This document shows positions 12,249-23,500 of a stretch of 64,000 nucleotides of DNA, in pieces. Numbering within the stretch: position 1 is the stretch's first letter; the number at the start of each line of letters is the position of its first letter. Under the pieces are notes generated by a model, which did no database searches, was not told the origin of the DNA, and worked only from the letters and a program-made list of their open reading frames with translations. Source of the DNA: Siphonodentalium dalli (taxonomy: Eukaryota; Mollusca; Scaphopoda; Gadilida; Siphonodentaliidae); NCBI GenBank assembly GCA_032622095.1, contig CP136067.1, positions 127,879,030 to 127,943,029 of the forward strand, read 5' to 3'. A program made the translations under genes and the position numbers.

Positions 12249-13560
12249 GTGAAGTAATATTAGTAATATTGTGTTCCTTTCTCAAACCACCTCGCACCAT
12301 TCCCTGATAAATGTAGGTGAACCGTTCTATCATTACATTCTTGTCAACAGAGACCATTGTTCCGGCAGGAACACATAATATCAAACCGAAACGCCTTGTC
12401 GCGTACCGAAAATTATAGACACAGGGGAAGCTTATTTGCGAAGACACCCGGAGATCCTCGGCTGTTGTCGGTGGTTTCTTCATCCAAATTGGCAGGCTGA
12501 TTGTTTGGGCCCCAAACACCACGACTTTGTTGTAATTTGCATGACTTGAATGCGTATTATTAAGACATATATTGGTCCTAGAAAGGTAGTTTGGGCATTA
12601 TCTACCTATTTTGATACAGTAAAAATTTAAAAAGTGATTATTATTTTGTGTATTTTGGAGCGCAAACCGCCATGTGGTTTTAACCAGATGCATTCATTTG
12701 ACGCATGCATGGTTACGGTTTCCTCGCTGCATGATCGGGATCGAGATAATCCGGGAGACTCGATGGCAGTCGGAGGAATGTAACAATCGAAAGAGCGTTC
12801 CGTTTTATGTTCCTTATATGGATAAACATAAAGAGCGTTTGGAATGCCGAAAGTAGTCAAACGGGTGTGGTTTTTATGCCGTTATACACACTTTATACAT
12901 GTATACTCAGAAGCTGCGTTAAATTTTATGCAAACAAAAGCAAACGCTTTGTATTGTCATCGGTTCATGAATATACTGACTTTGAAAGCTCTTTATTGTT
13001 TCAGTATGCAGAAACATTCTCATTTAACTATATGCGTAGTGATGTATTTGCAATATACGTTGTTTTAACGGACAATTGCTCGGATCCGGTATTTAAATGT
13101 CTGGCAAGCATCAATCGTGCTATAACTCGTGGAATGTTCCCGCTCCAATAAGCGATAACCAATCGAAGACACATACTCTGTAATTCCAATATTGACTACT
13201 AAAACATTTGCAATATATATCCAGATAGCCGTCTATGGAGATTGTCATGATAATTAGCCAGCTGTGTGAACGTACCCTTAGTCGGAGGAATGTAACAATC
13301 CAACACTGTAACAGTTCCGTATTGTGTTCATTATATGGTTAAACATAAAGAGCGTTTGGAATGCCGAAAGTATTCAAACGGGTGACGTTTTTGAACATTA
13401 AACCTAAAACAATATACACGTTTACGCCAATTGGTAGAAGGGACAGTGTAATCCGATACATAGACTTTAGTGTAAACATATTTTTATTTCCAAATCCAAA
13501 CATAATACACATAATACACAAGTGACATAAATATATAACATATAAGAGATAAATGTATGG
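12249..13560. other. Foreign segment with foldback relics inside unit B
   Basis: About 12686-12760 is a diverged inverted copy of the intergenic block at 4813-4880 (shared ATTATCTCGATCC and AGCGAGGAAACC). AAAGAGCGTT occurs near 12791, 12829 and 13346, two of these followed by TGGAATGCCGAAAGTA. An open frame on the minus strand (12250-12522) has protein-like composition but no family I recognise. Confidence 0.45.
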
Positions 13561-14053
13561 AAATGAGGATCAGACGACAAGCCCGAGGGCTTATATGAAG
13601 TCTTCTCCTCTTTGGCGACATGCCCCTTCCTCAATAAGTGAGGGAGGGGTATCGATCAGACGGGAAAGGATATAAATAATGTTTTTTAAAGGAGAAGTAA
13701 CTACGTTTGAGTTGGGGATGGAAACAGCGGGAAGATAGTGTTAGGGATAGCAGGAGGCAGAGAGAGAGATAGAGAGAGAAAGAGAGCGAGAATGAGAGAG
13801 AGTGAGAAAGTGGAGGGGCAGAGTTTTCAATAATTTAGTTGCTGCGTGATGAAAATTATGCTCGTAGTAATATGCATGCGTCAGGCTCCATGGGAGGGGG
13901 TCAATCGCAATGGCCATTTCTTATTTCAATGGGGTTCACTGTGAATATCGCTGCATTCTTCATGTGGAATCATTTCACGTATATACAGGATAGTGACAAG
14001 TAAGTAACTTACAAAATAATCGTTATCGGAAGACATTTAGTACTACATATATA
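13561..14053. repeat. LINE-tail-like relic and GA-rich microsatellite
   Basis: About 13555-13620 resembles the sequence near 24285-24350 (GAGGAT-AGA--ACAAGCC followed by a GGCTTATAT-like stretch), so it is another member of the dispersed LINE 3'-tail family. A purine-rich GAGA microsatellite lies at about 13758-13815. There is no gene. Confidence 0.45.
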
Positions 14054-15872
14054 ATGGAGTTCAGAGCTTCTTTAATTCTCATGTCGTCTTTGTCTGATTT
14101 CTCTAACAGATGGCGTTTGGCTGGTGGTTCGATGACATCACATGTATCGGTGATCTGGCGTTTCAGACAGTTGTCGGAGGATTTTGAACGTCCGAAAAGA
14201 CATCGAACTGGTCTACGACGGATGGACAACTGGAAGCGAAATATTTAGAACAGTGATACATGTATCAAAATATCATATAATTATTTGCTTAGCTGTTTGT
14301 ATTTAAATACTTAAATTATAAGCTTAAATGCCACACATACACTATGGAAATATGGCTTCTTGTCTTAGGGTGGATACACACATGCATGTAATCTCTGTAA
14401 TTATCGTGTATTTGGCGTTTTACACGGATAATACAGACAATGTAACATGTGTCCACTGACAACCCAATCATTGCGGACGTGTTGACCGCACTGAGTTCTA
14501 GTTCCAATTAAGGAATGTAGAGAAGCCGCTATCTTGGATAACCCAGATGGTGGACGTTCTATTTAAATAATTATTAGTCCTCTCTTGATATTTATAGCAG
14601 TGGTGGATCCGGATTTCCCCGACGCAGGGGCTATATATATATGATCCCGAAAGCTACCAGGCGGGATGGCTAACTCTGAGCTATTTAAGTAAAACATTAT
14701 ATTGTACCTTCTTGCGCAGATTATTCAGACCGATATACAACTAAGTCCCTTAGCGATTTGAAGCTTTCAGGACCCCATGCCAAACAAGCATCATTGTAGA
14801 ACATATTCTATATGAAGCCTGTATATGCCAGACGTGTCGCTTCTGGTGTTCGTGCATTAATAAAATGTCACACAGAGTTGACTAATTTCCGCATCCGTAA
14901 TAGAAGACGTGTTTTGGACTGGCCTTAAATGTCCTGATAGCAGACAGTTTGACTTCGCTTATCACTACTCACTTGTCTGGCATGTTAACAATGAACGCTC
15001 GCAGATATTTAATGTTGTCAATTATTGGTGTGGCCATGTAAAATACATGTATTTTACACAGAAATTACATGCATGTGTGTATCCACCCTTAGGCTGCTGA
15101 AATGCTTTCCTAAATTAATGATAAACTGTATTCGTGTATAGGTTTCTTGGTGTTAATTGTCCGGCCATAATTTTAGCCGGTCCTATATGGTTTTTGTCAA
15201 ATCTTATTAACCTATTAATGTGGCGTTCATTGTTTTCTTAATTTTAGAAATAATAATATAACGTACCTCAGACTTAGTAGGTGTTTCTGATGGGAGAAAC
15301 GAACTGAAGCTGCCCTCATGTTCGCCGATGTGTGCAGTAGTTGGTGTCTGGAAAACAAATTATATTCATTAATGTGGATATAATTAGCCATATCAATTAA
15401 CATTTATGTCAAGGAACTCAATTACTATTTCCTGTGTGGAACATTCTGTGCCTCTTATATTATACATTATAGCATAGAATATTGAAAGAAAATAATCGAA
15501 AATATGCGAATAAAATACATAACATAATGTGAGCATGTAAGTGTCATAATACATACGTTCGTGTTCATTACTGTGGTTGCGTTCGAATCTTCGCATAAAA
15601 CGAACTGACGAACTAACTAGTGATCTATTACTTAATACTGTTCTTAAATAAGCACAATGTTTAAACTGAAATTGTTTCTCTAAATTACGGATAATAGGTC
15701 CTTATAAATCACGTTTGTACGAGTTGGCAATTTCTCCTGCTCTAATCCTGCTTACCTCTACGTCTATACCGCTATCTCTGGACGACTCGTCGACGTGAAG
15801 CTTGAAGTCACAAGGGCTCAACAGCTGGATGATATCCATGGTATCGTCTATGTCGAAAGTGATGTTAGGAAT
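14054..15872 (-). pseudogene. CDC25: CDC25 gene 3, catalytic exons deleted
   Basis: Exons a (15756-15872) and b (15267-15347) are intact with splice sites. Exon c starts normally at 14229 ([19 protein letters not shown]) but homology stops at 14054, after RIKEALNS, where unrelated DNA begins. The exon c donor, the LIGDG domain entry, the CRYPYEYEG exon, the HCEFSSER exon and the tail exons are absent. A transcript could at most encode the regulatory N-terminus, so this copy cannot be a phosphatase. Confidence 0.85.
14368..15088. mobile_element. PIF/Harbinger-like MITE, gene 3 copy
   Basis: Same element as at 8418-9183, 721 bp here, with TTA at both flanks. Small internal deletions account for the length difference. 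Confidence 0.5.
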
Positions 15873-18800
15873 CTGAAAGAAAAATGGTTTCAATTAATTA
15901 ATATGGCAAAAGAGGACGTATTGACGTCAACTCGGATATCAACCTACAATCAACTACACTCTCGATAAATATAGGCCATATATTAATAATATAATAAATT
16001 TATACTGTGGGAATTTGATCTATTCTGGTAATATTCTCCGATACGTTCATTTATTTGAAATATTTAATAACACGCGGAAATATTCAGGCAACTAAAATAT
16101 ATATTGGGCAATAAATTGTTGCCGCTAAATTCCATCACCTCGCTAAAGAATGTCAGACAATGAGCACACGCTACATGCCACTGATAAGATCCAGTTTATG
16201 CGGTGGCGATGTGAATGATAAATGTAAGGGAATACATTATAACTTAAAATATGTGTATCGACATAGAGATGTATTCCAGTTCGAAGTGTTAAATAATAGC
16301 ATTAGGGCTCTGCAAGTACCAGTTTTGAAACATTTGAAATGGATTGAGGTACACGGTAAAACTAATAACCACGCGATGACGACGATACTCACAATGGATT
16401 CAAGGCGAGAAGAGCGAATGAATAAAAAGTCCAAACTTTACTGCTTATAAAGTAAGGGACATAATGTTGTTTATTTTGAGAATACGTGAGAAACGATTCG
16501 CGATGTTGTATGATAACAAATTGTAACACATCGGGATCGCGTGGCAGAATGTTGCTCACGAATACGGTTGCCTATCACAACTCTGGGCGTTAAAATTACA
16601 CAGATAGTGGGAAGAGCAGCGTCGATGCGCATGACAACGTGTTAGATTTCTTGTTCAGAAGTGTTTAGTCGCATGTTTGGAAGTGAGATAACAGTTTGTG
16701 AGTGAAATTCAGCCCAGGAACTGTCAACTATATTGTTTACAACTTATCAACTATGTTAGCAATTTAGTCAGTCGGTGATTTGCTGAAGATGAATAACGAT
16801 AAATGGGGGATCACGAACCTCACGAAGGCCCACACAATATACTGACACTGCGCTTTTTTTGGTTATCTGCTGAAGAAAATCGGGACCTAACTTTTCTAAA
16901 TTCTATGAATTGAACAAATCTGTATCGGGCACATGTAGTCCGGACAATGCATGCACCAATGTTACCACCAATGTGATGAGAAGTCAACAATCTTATGCGA
17001 CCTACTAACTTCAATATAATACTCTTTATTCCGGCCTCCACGTATTCCGGCCTCCACGATGAAGAGCAGTGAGGTTATTGAATTGTATGTTTTTCTATTC
17101 ACAAATTCGTGGAGAGTGTATATAAACAGCAAAAAAACAATTGTAAAAGACAAATCCAAATGTAAAAGTCAGTTAGCACATATCAGCGCGGAACGGGTGT
17201 TGTAACTTTAACAAAAATAGGTACACATTATTAAGAGATCCGGTTTGTGTGCATATGTAAACATAATTTTAAACATACCATATTGTAGATAGTTGAAAGT
17301 ATTGAGTGTTTATATATGAATATGCGTTTTCTACTGCAACAAAATGAAATTGAACTGACAAGGTAAGACGGGACACCATTTTATTAACTACGCGCACATA
17401 TCACATATCACATATCAGTTGAGCCTGGCTTACCATATTGTGCAAGTGATTGAATTTCAACCGACAAAGAGTCACTTCTACTATGTCCCTAGCCCATAAG
17501 CGCGACTGGCGGCGTTTTCTCGCCTGATAGTGTGAAAGTCTGACCCCTTTATTAATCACCGGAACCAACTTATATGTTTCGTCGTTAACATTACCACTCC
17601 ATGAGGAGCTTATCACTCCGAGGGGAGCTTTGCGAATATGACAAGATTGAAGAATTCGTTTCGTTTTGTTTTCAACTCAGGTTTTGGCCCCAAATTATCC
17701 TTAGTAATGCTCACTTCCATAACATTCCAGTGATGTTCGGAAGATCAATATACACGTATGTCGATAAATACAACAATGCGGCCTTCATATGCAAACAGAT
17801 GACGTATACAGGCCCTATGTTAGTCATTGAGTTCTATAAATATATATAGGGGCACCATGAAACAATAAAGAGCGTTTATTGACAGTATATTCATGACATG
17901 TTTCTAAAGAGCATATTTCTAACTCTTGTGTGGAAATAGTTTCCAATTCTCATGTGAATTTATTTTTGGAGATACATTTATACAGTCTGTATGACGACAT
18001 TTCATCTGATTATATTGATCATACATATATACTACCACATTGCGTAACTATGTATATGCGTAACAATATAAAGAGCGTTTTAGGTTCAATGTTTAACTGA
18101 GTTCAACCATCCGCACAGTAGTGAGGCAAACGCGCTATATTTTTACCACACCGGGAACATACATGACCGAACGCTCTTTATATTGTTACATACAGCCGAA
18201 TAAGAGTATGTTCCAAGAGCTGGAAAACTTCGCAATTGGTCTTATATTTATGTGGCGCGCGTTGGAGCTTATCACTCCGAGAGCAACTTTGCGAATATGA
18301 CAAGTTTGAATAATTCGTTTTGTTTTTCAACTCAGGTTTTGCCCCCGAATTATCCTTAGTAATGGTAACTTCTATAACATTCCAGTCATGTTCGGAAGAT
18401 CAATATACACGTAGGTCGATAAATACAACAATCCGGACGACGTAGGCCCTATGCCAAGGAGTTCTATAAATATATATAGAGGCACCATGAAACAATAAAG
18501 AGCGTTCACTGACAGTATATTCATGACTTGTTTCTAAAGAGCATATTTCTAACTCTTGTGCGGACATCAATTTCTAATACTTATGTGAATTTGATTTTGG
18601 AGATACATGTATACAGTCTGTATGACGACATTTCATTTGATTATATCGTCCATCCATATATACTACCACATTGCGTAACTATGTATAGGTGTAACAATAT
18701 AAAGAGCGTTTTAGGTTCAATGTTTAACTGAGTTCAACCCTCCGCACAGCAGTGAGGCAAACGCTCTATATGTTTACCACACCGGGAACATACATAACTG

Positions 18801-20510
18801 AACGCTCTTTATATTGTTACATAGATCCGACTAAGGGTATGTTCTAAGAGCTGGAAAACTTCGCAATTGGTCTTATATTTAGGTGGCGCGTGTTGGAAAG
18901 GGACGACGCACTAGGAATTTAGTTTTTACACAAAAAGTACCTATATATTAGACTTATATATAGGTAAGTTACTCATAAGTTTTTTTTTTATTTTCGGAAC
19001 TGGACAGGGGTGTGCGGAAAAGCGAGAACAATTCCACGGTGATTTAAGTGGCAACCCAAAATGAACAGTGACAGTTTACAATTTAATATGCATCCGTTAT
19101 AATTCAAACTATGGACAAACCCCCGTTTTATGAGCATATATAAATACACGATTTGATATCCAATAGTACTTACTATATTGACTGTTCTGATTGCATATTG
19201 TTTGGAGTTGTACTGAGAGTTACATTAAAAACAATCAAGTAGAGTGTCTAAAACGATTATCTCGATCCTGACCATAAAGCGAGGAAACCATACATGCATC
19301 AATTTAATGGATCTGGGTGAATTCTTCCATATAGTTGACGTGAAGGCCACATAAGAACATGAGAATGAGTAATCGTAACTTAACTTGCGCGCCTGTGTAT
19401 GAACCGGGAATATAGAACTCTAGGCTACCGAGTACCACTCGTATTAGCTTACGTTTTGCTGTATATATAGGGTTTCGATTCCTCATAAGGATTTCCCAAA
19501 ATGAAGCCGCTTAATGAGATAATGTTGTTTCGGCAATAACAAGGTTTCCTATTTCTGGATCTTTAATAATCCTCTTATGGGAATTAAAATCGTCGGGTCC
19601 TTCGTCAACAAATACCACAAGCATCCCACTTTGACAGTTTGACCAAAAAAAATAATTAAGTATTGCTCACTCTTAATGAAAATTCAACACGAGATATAGT
19701 CTGGGGCTTGTACTGAAAACGGAACGAACAAGTACATATTATGTTATTAGATGCAAGTGGCAACAGGACTTCCGGTCGTGGAGAAAATCACTCTGGGCTA
19801 GACGAGGTCATGGGTTCGAACTTCGAACATATACTATTAAACTAAAATTATTGTAATGTGGTTGTTACTTTGGAATTACCCATTTTATTACAAAAGTATA
19901 GCATACACATTTTGTATTACAAAATTAGTAAATTCCAAAATAACACTCACGTTACACTAATTTTTTGTTATTATGGTAATCAACTGGATTTCTACCAATG
20001 TATGTCTCTCACTGTTGATTTAGATTCAACATACACGACGATAACTTCATTAACAACATGCCTCAACGAGAAATGATATTCAACATATCTTCTGGGACAG
20101 TATTGGGCCATGGGTTGAGGGAACTGGCAATGTGCCATTCTCGTCGATAGAGTAGTAACATAAGTTTGACAACAATATTTATTTTCAATGTAGCACGTTA
20201 TGTGAAACAATATATATTAACAATAATTTAGCGAGGTCTTTATGGCATATACATTTTATAAATAACAATAACAGTATCACAGCTAAGCTTGAAAACAAAA
20301 CAAATATCTCACACACCAAGCAGTTCATATATTGCTACCCAAATGACGTTTTTTGGGGAGGGGGTGTATTAATACATAGTTAGTCAAGAAAGACATGTGA
20401 CTACCCGTTAAGTACGCTGATCAAATCTTGGTGCACTGGTGTCTGAGAAATAACATGACAACAAATAACAACAAACAACAGAGTAACAACAACTTGATGA
20501 TGACGAACAG
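15873..20510. other. Intergenic region of unit C, no supported gene
   Basis: Includes the two AAAGAGCGTT subrepeats (about 17610-18900), the TATA-like motif near 19462 with a mutated donor at about 19390 (CAAG/TTAAGT), and the 189-bp insertion at 19779-19967. Open frames such as 16160-16450 (96 codons) are preserved only among nearly identical copies and are broken in unit A. Confidence 0.55.
19779..19967 (+). mobile_element. 189-bp SINE/MITE-like insertion
   Basis: Present in units C, D and E and absent from unit A, where the flanks meet cleanly (…CCGGTCG/TTATTATGG at 5340/5341). The left part contains GGTTCGAACTTCG, which resembles a tRNA-type B box. The right part has imperfect inverted arms, GTAATGTGGTTGTTACTTTG and the reverse complement of TAACACTCACGTTAC. 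No clear target duplication is visible. Confidence 0.5.
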
Positions 20511-23500
20511 CTAGAATCTCAGCGACCTCTTCCTCTGACCGTTGGACCAGGACTTGGCTCGGAAGTGACGTAGCTGAGATGAATAATCCTGGTGCAGCAT
20601 AGGTCGATATGACTGCGGGGTGCAGAGCGCCTGGAAAGAGTAATTTATAGCAAATAAGTACAAAATAATATTCACAGTTTCACGAACTATATGTAGAAAA
20701 AGTACTTGTTGAGGTGCTGAAACACCGTTGCATCGACAGTGGACTACATTTGTTGCAATTACTCTACACATGCGTGTATCAAACGTGAGCTTATTGGCAC
20801 AATGTCTTGTCACCATATTTTATTAGGTATATGTACAGCGTTGAAACGAATTTCGAAAATGTAGCGAAACAAAACGCACCTGTTTGGATTCGAAGAATTC
20901 CTTATATCCGCCATGAAGGATATAGATTTCAGGGTAAAACAGGTTCGGATAATTCTCGGCGTTCATCTCTCTGTCCTTCTGTCGCAGGTGTCTGAGCCTA
21001 GAAAAAATACATTCAGATATAAACCTTCGCTCACGACATAGCAATCACGTATACATGTAGTGAACTGTATTGCTACGTGTATGCTTACATCAGATTAAAT
21101 AATTAAATAATGCTCCAATTTCTCCTTTTCATTTTCATGCCAAACTTAAAGGGGTACTGTATACTAAATCCGGCCATATATGGGACCATCTGCTTTTCTA
21201 CCGAATATAAGCATAAAATTAATGAATTTGATCCATGGATTAGTGTAAAATACACGTGTACTCTATGCACGATGCAAACAACAGGGTAATTATAATGAAA
21301 ATGAATTTAGTGTTTTAAGGTTTGTCAATTAGACTATTCCATCCATATGTTAATACATTAATAAACTATGGTTGACATAGAATTGATACTTACATTTTTG
21401 GACCGCGTTCAGATGAGAACTCGCAGTGAAAGATGACGATGGTCCGGTGTTTGAGGGGAGCGTCGCCCAAAAACCTCTTCTCGATCATCGCCTGTGTGTG
21501 GAGATTCTCAGCATCCTGTAAATAAGAAGTTACTTGTGACTTAGATACAGACCCTAAGACAATACAAACACTACTCAATTCAACCTCAAAATCGGCCGAT
21601 AGGAAAACTGATCATTATTATAACAAAAATATAATTTTGTTCTGGTATTGACGATTGTTAACAATGGGTGGCTGCATTTAGATTCTTGACACACACCACC
21701 ATTAAGAGTGATACAATAAATCTGAATTGATGGTCTGAACGTGTTACCAATTTAATTATTGGACTCATTATCAGGAGAAAAACATATATATACGGATATA
21801 CATGTACAAATTTGTAATACATGGATATGTAATTTCAACTTATATATTGATATTTGTTACGTAATAAAATAATGTTGTCAATCAAAATAATGCCAATAAA
21901 ATAATTTAATAAATCGATTGCTGATTGTTATATTGGCAAATATTAGAGCAGAGGTCATGTCGGTGACGCACACGTACCTGGATATGTCCACCTTCGTACT
22001 CATATGGGTATCGACAGTCTACGACCACAAACTCGTCGATGCTGTTGCTGATTCGGCCTGACATCAAATCTTCCAACTGTAAACAAAAATTATGAATTTC
22101 ACTATCTATATTTTAAAACTGGAACAAGTCTACGATGAAACTACGGCACTTGGATATTTTAGTATATTTGGTTTACTCATCCTATAAAAACAATGGACGT
22201 CTAGTGAAGAATTTCGAGACATGAGTGTATACACCATTTATCACACATCTTTCCTGACTACTTATTATCTTTTCCCTTCTATCACACCTACTCTTACTCA
22301 TCCCTGCACTCGCTTAACTATTCCAACATTTACGAGAGAACAGAGAACTATATTTGAATTTCCGCCTTTACATTGTAGCTGGCTGTATTGAAAACTTGAG
22401 GTAACATTTACATAGCAATTTTTTTTATAAAAGCCATAGGCTTGTTATCCCGTCATAATGTGAACAGTTTACTTTTCTATCAGTTTGAATTTCAGATATA
22501 GAAGGAAGTCCTGATAGTTGGGCACAAAAGCAACATGGAAACATTCATATTACATGTATGTCACAATCAAATACATGTATGTCTCGATTATCGAATAGAT
22601 ACATTAATACGTTGAAATCACTCACTGTTTGTGGGGAGATGTACTTGAGGTCCTTGTGTCGACCTGAGATGACATGGAGAGTGTAGCTCGATGTCCCGTC
22701 ACCGATCAGATCAACGTTGGAGGTCATGGAGTTGAGAGCTTCTTTAATTCTCATGTCGTCTTTGTCTGATTTCTCTAACAGATGGCGTTTGGCTGGTGGT
22801 TCGATGACATCATATTTCTCGGTGATCTGGCGTTTCAGACAGTTGTCGGAGGATTTTGAACGTCCGGAAAGACACCGAACTGGTCCACGACGGATGGACA
22901 ACTGGAAGCGAAATATTTAGAACAGTGATACATGTATCAAAATATCATATAATTATTTGCTTAGCTGTTTGTATTTAAATACTTAAATTATAAGCTTAAA
23001 CTTAAATGCCACACATACACTATGGAAATATAGCTTCTTGTCTTAGGGTGGATACACACATGCATGTAATCTCTGTAATTATCGTGTATTTGGCGTTTTA
23101 CACGGATAATACAGACAATGTAACATGTGTCCACTGACAACCCAATCATTGCGGACGTGTTGACCGCACTGAGTTCTAGTTCCAATTAAGGAATGTAGAG
23201 AAGCCGCTATCTTGGACCGAGTCGCCAGGCCACTTAAAATACTTGTTCGTGGGATAACCCAGATGGTGGACGTTCTATTTAAATAATTATTAGTCCTCTC
23301 TTGATATTTATAGCAGTGGTGGATCCGGATTTCCCCGACGCAGGGGCTATATATATATGATCCCGAAAGCTACCAGGCGGGGGTGGCTAACTCTGAGCTA
23401 TTTAAGTAAAACATTATATTGTACCTTCTTGCGCAGATTATTCCGACCGATATACAACTAAGTCCCTTAGCGATTTGAAGCTTTCAGGACCCCATGCCAA

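Larger units (their letters stand above)
8906..14817. repeat. CDC25-array unit B (rearranged)
   Basis: Second array unit. It matches unit A up to about 11545, with a deletion near 10130 that removes the equivalent of about 1170-2020. From 11546 to 14053 it holds unrelated DNA: a reverse transcriptase fragment, foldback elements and relics. Homology to CDC25 exon c resumes at 14054. The replacement removed the last four exons of gene 3. Confidence 0.85.

Noticed and set aside
16160-16450. 96-codon plus-strand frame repeated at 30154 and 40390
   Set aside because: Its preservation only reflects near-identical recent duplicates. In unit A the same region is interrupted, and no family is recognisable.
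19792-19830. tRNA gene
   Set aside because: A B-box-like GGTTCGAA is present, but no cloverleaf acceptor stem or anticodon arm can be drawn. At most it is a SINE head.
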